Positions 45,312-53,302 of a stretch of DNA of 64,000 bases are shown here, in pieces. The notes beneath the pieces were generated by a model. That model worked only from the letters and a program-made list of their open reading frames with translations. It had not been told where the DNA came from and searched no databases. Each line of letters begins with the position of its first letter. Positions within the stretch are counted from its first letter, which is position 1. The translations under genes were made by a program, and so were the position numbers. Source of the DNA: Chitinophaga rhizosphaerae. Its GTDB lineage: Bacteria; Bacteroidota; Bacteroidia; Chitinophagales; Chitinophagaceae. The DNA lies in assembly GCF_003958645.1 (NCBI RefSeq), contig NZ_RXLO01000002.1, positions 558,001 through 622,000 of the forward strand. The letters run 5' to 3'.

Positions 45312-46190
45312 TTAGTTCAGCCGGCCCATTTTGCCGTTGTTATAATCGTCGATCGCGGTGATGATCTCTTCTTTGTTGTTCATGACGAACGGACCGTAAG
45401 CGAAGATGGGTTCGCGGATGGGCTCGCCGTTCAAAACAAGCAGCGTTGCGTCTTCTTCCGCTTTTACAGTGATCGTTTCCCCGGCTTGTTCGAATACCGC
45501 GATCTCTACCGCTTTGGCGGCGTGCGTTCCGTTGATGGTAACCGCACCTTTCAGGACTACGATGCCGGTATTAAAACCGTCGGGCAGTGTGAGAGTGGTT
45601 TCCGTTCCGGCGGTGAGCCGTAGATCGAACAAGTTGATGGGCGTAAAGGTTTTTGCGGGACCGTTAGCGCCGTTTAAATTCCCGGCGATGACGCGGGCGT
45701 AGCTGCCGTTACCGAGGTCTGCCACGGGGATGTCGGCGTTTAGGATCGACTGGTACCCGGGTTGATCCATTTTGTGGGCTTTGGGCAGGTTTACCCAGAG
45801 CTGGGCCATTTCGAGGACGCCGCCGTTGCGGGTGAACGCGCCTTCGTGTTTTTCTTCATGCACGATGCCCGAAGCGGCGGTCATCCATTGCACGTCGCCA
45901 GGGCCGATTTTGCCGCTGTTGCCGCCGGAGTCCCGGTGCTCGAGGGCGCCCTGGTAGGCGATGGTCACGGTTTCGAACCCCCTGTGCGGGTGCTCTTCCA
46001 CGCCGCGCGGCGTTTCAGAAGGCGCGAAGTAGTGAGGGGCCGCATAATCCAGCAGGAAAAACGGGCTCAACTGCTTGCCGATCATCTTGTTTCCGCCAGG
46101 GAAAAGGTTCTGGACCTTAAACCCGTCGCCAACCATGTGCGACTGCGCGCCTTGATAAACATGTGCTACTTGCTTGGTGGTGTGTGTCAT
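45312..46190 (-). CDS. Pirin-family protein (long form)
   Basis: A 292-residue bicupin. The metal site lies in GVEEHPHRGFETVTIAYQG and SGIVHEEKHEG, as in pirins. The second cupin ends with LLVLNGEPIREPIFAYGPFVMN, typical of this subfamily. The start at 46190 was chosen because AGGAGG, a full Shine-Dalgarno sequence that is uncommon in this phylum, lies just before it; the upstream frame is promoter sequence. A TAATTTTG box and a 12-bp palindrome precede it. It heads the run pirin-yceI-nitroreductase. Confidence 0.92.
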   Translation of the reverse strand: MTHTTKQVAHVYQGAQSHMVGDGFKVQNLFPGGNKMIGKQLSPFFLLDYAAPHYFAPSETPRGVEEHPHRGFETVTIAYQGALEHRDSGGNSGKIGPGDVQWMTAASGIVHEEKHEGAFTRNGGVLEMAQLWVNLPKAHKMDQPGYQSILNADIPVADLGNGSYARVIAGNLNGANGPAKTFTPINLFDLRLTAGTETTLTLPDGFNTGIVVLKGAVTINGTHAAKAVEIAVFEQAGETITVKAEEDATLLVLNGEPIREPIFAYGPFVMNNKEEIITAIDDYNNGKMGRLN

Positions 46191-46194
46191 ATTG

Positions 46195-46200
46195 CCTCCT
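46195..46200 (-). promoter_or_regulatory. Full Shine-Dalgarno sequence before the long pirin gene
   Basis: AGGAGG on the minus strand, 4 bases before the ATG at 46190. Most genes in this window lack such a site, as is usual in Bacteroidota. It decides the start codon here and predicts strong translation. Confidence 0.65.
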
Positions 46201-46213
46201 TTAAAAGACAACA

Positions 46214-46234
46214 CAAAATTACATGTTGCAACAT
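46214..46234 (-). promoter_or_regulatory. Promoter with adjoining palindrome before the long pirin gene
   Basis: On the minus strand a -7 box TAATTTTG (46214-46221) is preceded at once by the perfect 12-bp palindrome ATGTTGCAACAT (46223-46234), in the spacer where a regulator could act. No clear -33 element is seen, so the site may depend on an activator. Confidence 0.55.
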
Positions 46235-46324
46235 CTATTTGAAATGGATAGAATGATGTAATCGGTGGACTTTTTTTCGACCGGATCATATCTACCTAAC
46301 AATCAATTCTTTACGAAAAAAGAA

Positions 46325-47227
46325 CTACGCTTTTGCAAGTTCCTTGAATTCCGACGGAGTTTGGTTGGTGTATTTCTTGAAAAATCGGGAGAAATAGTGG
46401 GGATCTTCGAACCCCAGGGCGTAGGCGATCTCTTTGGCCGTCAGATCGGTATTAAAGAGATACCGCTGCGCCTCGAGGATCACGCGGTTGCGGATATGCT
46501 CGCCGGCGGTGATGCCAGACAGCTGTTTGCTGATCTCGTTGAGCAGCACGGGTTTGATATGGAGTTGCGCGGCATAGTCGCTCACGTTCTTCAGTTCCTT
46601 GTAACGTTGTTCGATGAGGCCTTTGAACGTCATGAACAGGGCGCTGTTGTGCCTGGACTGGTATTCCGGTGTGAGGGAAACAGGCTTGGGCGCGTTCCGG
46701 CTGGCGATAATGAGGAAGTATTGCAGCAGGTTGCGGAATGCGGAATGGTAGTTGGCGCGGCGCGCCGTCACTTCTTCTTCCATCCGCTGGATCATCCAGT
46801 CGATTTCTTTTTCCACTTCCGGATCGGTGACGGGCACCACGGAGCTGAACGCATCGTTCACGAAAAGCCCGGTCTTGACGGGGTCCATGTCCGAAGAACC
46901 GGCCGGGCACATCATACAGTTATGGAAAGCGATCATGTAGCCATCGATCTTTTCGGAAGATTTGAGCTGATGCACCTGTCCGGGTGCGAGAAAGAACAGG
47001 GTGTTCTTTTTCACGGTGTGGGTCACGGTGTCGATGGTATGGGTCAGCTCTCCTTTCTTGATCCAGTAGATCGTATAGAAATCATGGCGGTGCGGAGCTT
47101 CCTGGTGCTCGAAAAACACGGGGCCGAGGCTGCACAGGTGCGACACGCTGAATTCCTGCGGATCGTCGGACGCACGGGCGTATTCGCCCAGGTTCACCAT
47201 TTCGATATGTTCTTTCTTGCTTGCCAT
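46325..47227 (-). CDS. AraC-family transcriptional regulator
   Basis: A 300-residue regulator. An N-terminal cupin domain for effector binding (APHRHDFYTIYWIKKGELTHTID; FLAPGQVHQLKSS) is followed by two helix-turn-helix motifs (ISKQLSGITAGEHIRNRVILEAQ and TAKEIAYALGFEDPHYFSRFFKKYTNQ). An internal NCMMCPAG gives two close cysteines that could sense redox state (inference). It lies 6 bases downstream of scpA on the same strand and 134 bases upstream of the long pirin gene, whose promoter palindrome is a possible target. Confidence 0.92.
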   Translation of the reverse strand: MASKKEHIEMVNLGEYARASDDPQEFSVSHLCSLGPVFFEHQEAPHRHDFYTIYWIKKGELTHTIDTVTHTVKKNTLFFLAPGQVHQLKSSEKIDGYMIAFHNCMMCPAGSSDMDPVKTGLFVNDAFSSVVPVTDPEVEKEIDWMIQRMEEEVTARRANYHSAFRNLLQYFLIIASRNAPKPVSLTPEYQSRHNSALFMTFKGLIEQRYKELKNVSDYAAQLHIKPVLLNEISKQLSGITAGEHIRNRVILEAQRYLFNTDLTAKEIAYALGFEDPHYFSRFFKKYTNQTPSEFKELAKA

Positions 47228-47233
47228 AATTCG

Positions 47234-48022
47234 CTAATCTTCAAAAACCACGGTTTCTTCTTCCGGACGGTCGGCCGGGTCTATGTATTCGATGATAAAA
47301 TTATTGCGGCCTTCGCCCACCATGATGGAAAGGTATTTGGCCTGCACCAGTTCCAGCATGCCGAGGAACAGGAAGATGGCATGAACGCGGTCTTTACAAT
47401 GGTCGAACATCTTTTCGAAAGCCATCGTCCTTTCCCCGCGCGCCAGGTCCAGCATGTATTCGCGGCTGCCTTCCATGGTATAATCGTATTTGTATACCAC
47501 GTGCTGCGGTTTATTACTGCGCTCCTTGACACGCTGCATCACCTTCTCGAAGGTTTTGGTCAGCTTGAAAAGCGTGAGCGTCTGCACTTCGGAGCCCTCG
47601 CTCGTCAGTTCGCCGATTTCGGCCAGCTCTTTCTGGATGTTGCCGCGCTTCATCGCCAGCATGCGGTCTGCCTCCTTCTCGGCCAGCTCCACCGCCGCTG
47701 CCTTGTAACGCTTGTATTCGAGGATCTTGTCTACCAGCTCCTGCCGCGGATCGATCTCGTTGCCCGCAGCATCCACCTCCTTGCGCGGCAACAGCATTTT
47801 CGCCTTGATGCGCATCAGCGTGGAAATGAACAGGATGAATTCGCTCGCCAGCTCGATGTTGAGCTGCTCCATATGGTGGATATAGTCCAGGAAGTCGTTC
47901 GTCAGCTTCGTAATCGGAATATTGTATATGTCCAGCTCGTCGCGTTCGATGAAAAACAGCAACAGGTCGAAGGGGCCTTCGAACTCGGGGAGACTGATCT
48001 TGTAAATATTCTGGTCACTCAT
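47234..48022 (-). CDS. scpA: Segregation and condensation protein A
   Basis: Kleisin subunit of the Smc-ScpAB condensin complex, acting on the nucleoid. The 262-residue protein shows the N-terminal EFEGPFDLLLFFIERDELDIYNIPI helix region that binds Smc, then FILFISTLMRIKAKMLLP, and the C-terminal winged helix (AIFLFLGMLELVQAKYLSIMV). The ATG at 48022 (MSDQNIYKISLPEFEG) matches the family; the longer frame adds only leader sequence. The AraC gene follows by 6 bases, an unusual pairing. scpB and smc are not in the window. Confidence 0.94.
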   Translation of the reverse strand: MSDQNIYKISLPEFEGPFDLLLFFIERDELDIYNIPITKLTNDFLDYIHHMEQLNIELASEFILFISTLMRIKAKMLLPRKEVDAAGNEIDPRQELVDKILEYKRYKAAAVELAEKEADRMLAMKRGNIQKELAEIGELTSEGSEVQTLTLFKLTKTFEKVMQRVKERSNKPQHVVYKYDYTMEGSREYMLDLARGERTMAFEKMFDHCKDRVHAIFLFLGMLELVQAKYLSIMVGEGRNNFIIEYIDPADRPEEETVVFED

Positions 48023-48034
48023 AATTAAACAATA

Positions 48035-48062
48035 AAACCTGCCGGGAAGTACCGACAGGTTT
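48035..48062 (-). terminator. Terminator of the DUF3078 gene
   Basis: On the minus strand AAACCTGTCGG pairs with CCGGCAGGTTT (one G-U), 26 bases past the DUF3078 stop and followed by TTATTG. Confidence 0.8.
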
Positions 48063-48088
48063 ATCAAAAATAACAAAAATCCGGGAGA

Positions 48089-49033
48089 TCAGAACTTGGC
48101 CGTCAGCCCCACGCCCAGCACCTGCTTTATCTGCAGCCGCGGCCCCATGACGCCGGTTTCCTTGTTCTCGAAAACCCGCACGTCATCGTCGTAAATCATG
48201 TCCCACGAAATATTGGCGCTAATCAACTTATTGACTTTCAATGAGATAATATTCGTCCAGAATACGTCGATATTCCCGGGATTGTGTTTGTAGTTGGAAA
48301 ACAGTTCCAGTTTCGACTTATACGTCATGTTCCTGGCGAATTCCTTGTTGTAGTTGGCCGTTATGTAGGCACCGAATTCGCTTTTCACGTGTTTGCCGGA
48401 ATCCACCCCGTAGGCGCCCTTGTTCGACAAAAAATCATCCCTCACCACGATCCATCTGCCGGTGAAGGGCGACATGAACAGCGAGAAATCCTTGTTCGGC
48501 ATCCAGTCTATACCGGGCGAAAGCACCACATAGGCCGGCGCGAAAAAGGTGGAAGTGAATTCGCGGGTGGAATCGGTCGGGTAAATATAGCCGTCCGACA
48601 GCTGGGTACGGAGATTGAACAGCCCGCTCAGGTACCATTTCCGGCCGATATCGTAACCGTATTTGGAGGTGAGGTCGAACCGGTCGTCGCTCTTCCGGTT
48701 GCCGAGGCTGGTGGTGTTTACATAGCCATAGGCGAGGTCGAGGTTGTTATCCCAGGAGTGCCGGCCTTTTTTATAGTTCGCGAAGAGGTTGAGGGTGCCG
48801 AGGAGGGAGAGCGAAAGTTTATCGCCACCCGCGGCCCAGTTGGAAAGCGAGCCCTGGTTGAAGGTGAGCCCGAAAGATCCGCCTTTGAGCCACAGCCTGC
48901 CGGTGGTGTCTTTTTCGGTGCTTTTAATGCCTTTGGCGGATTCTTCGCGCAGGTTTTTGAATGACTGGTCCTGCGCGCGCAATGTTCCGCAAAAGACCAT
49001 CAGGGCCAGGAGGAAACAGGAAAAATGCTTCAT
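48089..49033 (-). CDS. DUF3078-family outer-membrane-type protein
   Basis: A 314-residue exported protein with a signal peptide ending at TLRAQ. The mature part is rich in alternating strands with aromatic ends (SFGLTFNQGSLSNWAAGG, the DUF3078 hallmark; SWDNNLDLAYGYVNTTSLG; RKWYLSGLFNLRTQLSDGY). It ends in a Phe (GLTAKF), the usual last residue of outer-membrane barrels. Function unknown; the family is almost confined to Bacteroidota. The gene is between mscL and scpA on the minus strand, with its own terminator. Confidence 0.9.
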   Translation of the reverse strand: MKHFSCFLLALMVFCGTLRAQDQSFKNLREESAKGIKSTEKDTTGRLWLKGGSFGLTFNQGSLSNWAAGGDKLSLSLLGTLNLFANYKKGRHSWDNNLDLAYGYVNTTSLGNRKSDDRFDLTSKYGYDIGRKWYLSGLFNLRTQLSDGYIYPTDSTREFTSTFFAPAYVVLSPGIDWMPNKDFSLFMSPFTGRWIVVRDDFLSNKGAYGVDSGKHVKSEFGAYITANYNKEFARNMTYKSKLELFSNYKHNPGNIDVFWTNIISLKVNKLISANISWDMIYDDDVRVFENKETGVMGPRLQIKQVLGVGLTAKF

Positions 49034-49063
49034 GGTTACTGTCGGTTGAATACAATTATAGGA

Positions 49064-49093
49064 ACGGTTGACCGGGAAAGACCGGTCAACCGT
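49064..49093 (-). terminator. Hairpin terminator after mscL
   Basis: A perfect 12-bp stem ACGGTTGACCGG/CCGGTCAACCGT with a six-base loop, 19 bases past the mscL stop. The T-run is poor, but the stem is strong. Confidence 0.7.
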
Positions 49094-49112
49094 CGATTTT
49101 ACTGATATAAGA

Positions 49113-49487
49113 TTATTGTTTTTTGAGCTCGTCGCGGATTTCCATGAGGAGTTGCTCGGTAGGCGTAGGGCCTGCGGGAGCGGGTGCTTCTTCAGGTTTC
49201 TTCATGCGGTTGATCGCTTTTATTACAAGGAAGAGAACGAACGCCACCACAATGAATTCTACGACAGCCTGGATACTTGCGCCATACATGATTTTGGCCG
49301 ATCCAACTTCTATCGCGAGCGATTTGAAATCGAAACCGCCGATAAGTACACCTACTATCGGCATAATGATCGAATCCACAATGGCGCCAACGATCTTGTT
49401 AAATGCGGCACCGATAACAACACCGACAGCCAGATCGATTACGTTCCCCTTCATGGCGAAGGCTTTGAATTCACCAAAAAAAGACAT
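49113..49487 (-). CDS. mscL: Large-conductance mechanosensitive channel
   Basis: Inner-membrane pore that opens under membrane tension and releases solutes on osmotic downshift. The 124-residue protein begins [20 protein letters not shown] and continues [13 protein letters not shown], the pore-lining first helix. The second helix is [20 protein letters not shown], followed by the charged C-terminal bundle [13 protein letters not shown]. The ATG at 49487 fits the family start. The gene is alone, between PPK2 and DUF3078 on the same strand. Confidence 0.96.
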   Translation of the reverse strand: MSFFGEFKAFAMKGNVIDLAVGVVIGAAFNKIVGAIVDSIIMPIVGVLIGGFDFKSLAIEVGSAKIMYGASIQAVVEFIVVAFVLFLVIKAINRMKKPEEAPAPAGPTPTEQLLMEIRDELKKQ

Positions 49488-49542
49488 ACACAAGGTTTTT
49501 GAAGGTTAAGAAAGGGTTGAAATCCAGTGCAATTTTACAGAA

Positions 49543-50316
49543 TTATGGTTTGACATCCTCATTATTTTTGACTTTCGGCAATTTCGGGAACTTCATTTTG
49601 AGGGACTTCAGTGTATCCCTCACCGTTTTGGCGATGAAGTATTCCTTGTACCAGTTATCGTCTGAAGGCACGATGTACCAGGGGATTTTATGGCATTCCC
49701 TGAACACATCTTCATACGCTTTCTGGTATTTTTTAAACAGTTTCGCTTCCGCGAAATCCTTCTCGTTGTATTTCCACATCTTCCGCGGGTCCTGCGTCCG
49801 CTCTTCGAGCCTGGCCGTCTGCGCTTCGGAAGATACGTGGAGGTAGAATTTGAGGATATGCGTACTGTTATGGTCGCGGAGGAGCTTTTCGAAATCGTTG
49901 ATGGCGTTGAACCTTTTGGCGATCACGTCTTCATCCACCCATTTATGTACGCGTTGTACGAGCACGTCTTCATAGTGCGACCTGTTGAATACCTGGATCA
50001 TTCCTTTTCCCGGCGCGTGCTGGTGGATGCGCCAGAGGAAGTCGTGATCGGCTTCCTGCGCCGTGGGAGCCTTGAACGGCGTAACCACCACGCCCATGGG
50101 GTTCATGGTGCCGAAAACATCGCGGATCACGCCGTCTTTCCCGCTGGCGTCCATTCCCTGGAGCACTACGAGCAGGCTGTGCTTGTGCTCGGCGTACAGG
50201 AGGTTCTGCAATTCGTCGAGGTCTTTGAGGATGGTCTGCATTTCCTCTTTGATTTGCTCCTTGTCGACTTTCTTCGGAGCGGTGGTCGGGATGTCGGTTA
50301 GCTTGATGGATGGCAT
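49543..50316 (-). CDS. Polyphosphate kinase 2 family protein
   Basis: A 257-residue P-loop kinase that uses inorganic polyphosphate to phosphorylate nucleotides. The Walker A motif GMDASGKDG lies at residues 54-62, the Walker-B-like motif is FNRSHYEDVLVQRVH, and the lid is EERTQDPRKMWKYNEKD. The length and lid fit the one-domain PPK2 proteins of class I/III; which nucleotide it prefers (AMP, ADP or GDP) is not decided. The gene is alone, divergent from the DMT transporter. Confidence 0.92.
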   Translation of the reverse strand: MPSIKLTDIPTTAPKKVDKEQIKEEMQTILKDLDELQNLLYAEHKHSLLVVLQGMDASGKDGVIRDVFGTMNPMGVVVTPFKAPTAQEADHDFLWRIHQHAPGKGMIQVFNRSHYEDVLVQRVHKWVDEDVIAKRFNAINDFEKLLRDHNSTHILKFYLHVSSEAQTARLEERTQDPRKMWKYNEKDFAEAKLFKKYQKAYEDVFRECHKIPWYIVPSDDNWYKEYFIAKTVRDTLKSLKMKFPKLPKVKNNEDVKP

Positions 50317-50366
50317 ATCTCTATTTTTTCTTAATATACTTTAACATCGGCACAATTCGGAATCGG

Positions 50367-50374
50367 TACCTTTG
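50367..50374 (+). promoter_or_regulatory. -7 promoter box before the DMT transporter
   Basis: TACCTTTG fits TAnnTTTG and ends 7 bases before the ATG at 50382, so the message would have almost no leader. Confidence 0.5.
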
Positions 50375-50381
50375 CTGCACT

Positions 50382-51248
50382 ATGAACCAACGCGTATTGA
50401 ACTGGGGGATCTTCCTCCTGCTATCGCTCACCTGGGGCAGCTCGTTCATCCTCATGAAACTGGGACTGGCCTCGTTTTCCCCCTACCAGGTGGCCAGCAT
50501 CCGGCTGATATCGGCCGGGGCGGCCCTGTTGCCGTTTTTCTTCCGGTTCATCCGGCAAACGCCCGCATCCAAAATACCCGTGATAATTATGTCCGGTTTA
50601 TTAGGTAACGGAATTCCGGCGTATTTGTTCTGTATCGCGGAAACGCGGATAGACAGTTCGCTGGCCGGCATGCTGAATTCCTTCACGCCCGTGTTCGCAC
50701 TCATCTTCTCGCTCGCCCTCTTCCATTCGCCTGTTTTGAAGCGGCAGGTGCTGGGGCTGATGATCGGGTTCGCGGGTGTGATCCTCCTTTTCCTGGTGAA
50801 GGGAGTAGATGCGAATGCGTACTGGTACTACGGTTTCCTGGTGATCCTGGCCACGGCGTGTTACGGGCTCAACATTGCGCTGGTGCATCATTACCTAAAA
50901 GAATTCCAGAGTCTCCAGCTCGTTTCGATTTCCCTGTTTTTCATGGGGCTCTTCGCTTTGCCGGTATTGCTCCTGAGCGGTTTCAGCGCCACTTTCCAGG
51001 CGGCGGATCGGCCATGGATGAGCCTTGCGGCCAGCTGCACCCTGGGTTTGATCGGCACGGGCGTGGCCTCCCTCCTGTTTTACCAGCTGATCCGTTCTGC
51101 GGGCGCAATTTTCGCCAGTATGGTAACGTATGGATTGCCGGTAGTGGCCATTGGATGGGGGTTCGTGGCCGGTGAAGCCATCAGCGGATGGCAGGTGCTA
51201 TGCCTGGGTGTGATCATGGGCGGGGTGTACCTCGTCAACCGGAAATAA
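50382..51248 (+). CDS. EamA/DMT-family transporter
   Basis: A 288-residue inner-membrane protein with ten predicted helices in two EamA repeats. The first repeat shows LTWGSSFILMKLGLASFSPYQ followed by SIRLISAGAALLPF. The second closes with GVASLLFYQLIRSAGAIFASMVTYG and LGVIMGGVYLVNRK. These carriers export metabolites or amino acids; the substrate cannot be told. The ATG at 50382 follows the promoter box at once. It converges on frr with a shared terminator. Confidence 0.92.
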   Translation: MNQRVLNWGIFLLLSLTWGSSFILMKLGLASFSPYQVASIRLISAGAALLPFFFRFIRQTPASKIPVIIMSGLLGNGIPAYLFCIAETRIDSSLAGMLNSFTPVFALIFSLALFHSPVLKRQVLGLMIGFAGVILLFLVKGVDANAYWYYGFLVILATACYGLNIALVHHYLKEFQSLQLVSISLFFMGLFALPVLLLSGFSATFQAADRPWMSLAASCTLGLIGTGVASLLFYQLIRSAGAIFASMVTYGLPVVAIGWGFVAGEAISGWQVLCLGVIMGGVYLVNRK

Positions 51249-51269
51249 ATGTATCCAGACTGACATAAA

Positions 51270-51299
51270 AAAAGAGACAGGCCGCAACCTGTCTCTTTT
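51270..51299. terminator. Shared terminator of the DMT transporter and frr
   Basis: A 12-bp stem AAAAGAGACAGG/CCTGTCTCTTTT flanked by A-runs and T-runs on both sides, so it can work in both directions for the converging genes. Confidence 0.88.
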
Positions 51300-51320
51300 C
51301 AATTATCTGATGTATGGCGG

Positions 51321-51884
51321 TTAGATGGCCATGATTTCTTTGTCTTTCAGCGCGCAATGCTTGTCTACCAGCACGATGTGCTTGTCTGTCAACTCCTGAA
51401 CACTGGCTTCCGCATCTTTGGCGGTGTCTTCGCTGAGACCGTCTTTCTGCAGTTTTTTGATGGCTTCGATAGCGTCGCGACGGATGTTGCGTACGGCAAC
51501 TTTGGCGTGTTCGCCCTCTCCGTTCACTTTTTTCACCAGTTCTTTACGGCGTTCTTCGGTGAGCGGGGGGAGGAAGAGGCGGATGATCAAACCGTCGTTC
51601 TGCGGGTTAAGACCGATATTGGAAGCGATGATCGCTCTTTCGATGGCTTGCAGCATGTTTTTCTCCCAGGGTTGAACGGTGAGGGTGCGGGCATCCGCAA
51701 CGGCTACGTTGGCAACCTGGTTAAGGGGGGTGGGTGCGCCGTAATAGTCTACCGTGATACCGTCGAGGATCACAGGATTGGCTTTACCGGCACGTATTCT
51801 CGTGAGCTCTGCTTCCAGGTGGGCAATTGCTTTCACCATGGAATCTTTCGCGTCGTCCAGGATTAAATTAAGTTCGTCTTGCAT
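51321..51884 (-). CDS. frr: Ribosome recycling factor
   Basis: Splits post-termination ribosomes with EF-G. The 187-residue protein shows the family features: LTRIRAGKANPVILDGITVDYYG, then PLNQVANVAVADARTLTVQPWE and IGLNPQNDGLIIRLFLPPLTEERRKELVK in segments. It is alone on the minus strand; the WecA-like gene lies about 100 bases upstream. pyrH, its common partner, is not adjacent. Confidence 0.97.
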   Translation of the reverse strand: MQDELNLILDDAKDSMVKAIAHLEAELTRIRAGKANPVILDGITVDYYGAPTPLNQVANVAVADARTLTVQPWEKNMLQAIERAIIASNIGLNPQNDGLIIRLFLPPLTEERRKELVKKVNGEGEHAKVAVRNIRRDAIEAIKKLQKDGLSEDTAKDAEASVQELTDKHIVLVDKHCALKDKEIMAI

Positions 51885-51982
51885 AAGAATATTTACTTAA
51901 AGTGCTTGCAAACCTACATGAAATCTTTTAATCGTCAAAGGGAAAGACGATGCGTTGGCAGTTGGCAAGCGGGGTGCGCCGG

Positions 51983-53149
51983 TTATTTGTCCTGCATGAC
52001 GGATTCTGTGGGCACCCGCAAAATCTTGGATTTGGTGGTGGCGGGCGGCGGCTCTGCCGGCGCGGTTTCTACGGCTGCGAAGGCGATAGCGGCTGCGGCT
52101 TCCGAGGCGGCGATCTCTTTGCGGCGTTTCAGGTAGAAGAGGACGGAGGTGCCCCCCAATGCCAGGCTCCCGACGAGGAACAGCAGCACCGTGGTGCCCA
52201 GGCTTTGCAGGTTATATGCGAGGAGAATGAAACCGATGTTGGACACTACGGCGACGGCGGTAGCCTGGCGATGGTTCAGCCCCAGGGCCAGCATGTAGTG
52301 GTGGATGTGGTGACGGTCGGCCGTGAAAGGGCTGCGGCCGCGGGCCATACGGATGGTGAACACCCGGAGCGTGTCGAACAGGGGAATGATCAGTACGGCG
52401 AAAGCGATTGCCGGAACTGCCTGCAGGGGAACTGCGCTGGCGGGGTTGCCGGCCACATCGATGAATTTAACGATGAGCGTCGCGTTCACAAGGCCTACCA
52501 GCAGGGAGCCGGTGTCGCCCATGAAGATGCGCGCGGGAGAAACATTGTAGATGAGGAACGCGGCGAGGCCTGCAGCCAGGGAGAAACCCATCACGGCATA
52601 CAGCATTTCGTGCGCGAAAAGGAAGTAAGCACCCAGCACTGCGGACACAACCAGCCCGATGCTGCCCGCCAACCCGTCGATCCCGTCGATCAGGTTAAAA
52701 GCGTTGATGACTACGATAAAAGTGAAATACGTAAGGAGGAGGCTGAAGTGGAAAGGAAGCTCGCCGATCCCGAGGAAGCCGTACATATTGGATATATGCA
52801 GGTTGCCCAGGTAAATGATGGCAAATGCAGCCACGAGCTGGCCTACCAGTTTCTTAACGGGAGACAGGCCGACCAGGTCGTCCTTCATGCCCACGAAAAA
52901 AATTACGAAGAAAGCGGCCAGCAAATATTGCAAGGGGAAATTCTCCTTGGCAGGTACACATACGGCAGATGCCAGTATGAAACCGGCAAAGAATCCCAGG
53001 CCACCTAATGTGGGGATTCGTACTTTATGCGATTTGCGCTCGTCCGGTTCGTCATATAGATGCTTCAGTTCTGCTACCCGGATCAACACCGGGATCGCAA
53101 AGTAGGTTATAACGAAACTCAGGATAGTTGCGATAATTACATTCTCCAT
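51983..53149 (-). CDS. Polyprenyl-phosphate sugar-1-phosphate transferase (WecA/TagO type)
   Basis: A 388-residue inner-membrane enzyme with about eleven helices that transfers a sugar-1-phosphate from a UDP-sugar to undecaprenyl phosphate, starting a surface polysaccharide. The active-site motifs are seen in order: GMKDDLVGLSPVKKL (Asp90-Asp91), NAFNLIDGIDGLAGSIG, IFMGDTGSLLVG and DRHHIHHYML. The last motif is typical of WecA/TagO and absent from MraY. The C-terminal 40 residues form a polar Ala/Glu/Pro-rich tail. No other polysaccharide genes adjoin it. Confidence 0.93.
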   Translation of the reverse strand: MENVIIATILSFVITYFAIPVLIRVAELKHLYDEPDERKSHKVRIPTLGGLGFFAGFILASAVCVPAKENFPLQYLLAAFFVIFFVGMKDDLVGLSPVKKLVGQLVAAFAIIYLGNLHISNMYGFLGIGELPFHFSLLLTYFTFIVVINAFNLIDGIDGLAGSIGLVVSAVLGAYFLFAHEMLYAVMGFSLAAGLAAFLIYNVSPARIFMGDTGSLLVGLVNATLIVKFIDVAGNPASAVPLQAVPAIAFAVLIIPLFDTLRVFTIRMARGRSPFTADRHHIHHYMLALGLNHRQATAVAVVSNIGFILLAYNLQSLGTTVLLFLVGSLALGGTSVLFYLKRRKEIAASEAAAAIAFAAVETAPAEPPPATTKSKILRVPTESVMQDK

Positions 53150-53271
53150 ACGGGGGGTTGTGGTGCAAAGATATTGAATTCAGCGAAATGTGTATCAAGA
53201 AATTTTGAGGCCCGACTTCCCCCCTTTTTTAAAAATTCAGATAATCACTGAAAAAGCGGGGAATTTCTTAT

Positions 53272-53279
53272 TACTTTTG
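53272..53279 (+). promoter_or_regulatory. -7 promoter box before the transketolase gene
   Basis: TACTTTTG fits TAnnTTTG; it ends 23 bases before the ATG at 53303. Confidence 0.5.
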
Positions 53280-53302
53280 CGAAGCTAAAAACGCCAATTA
53301 TC

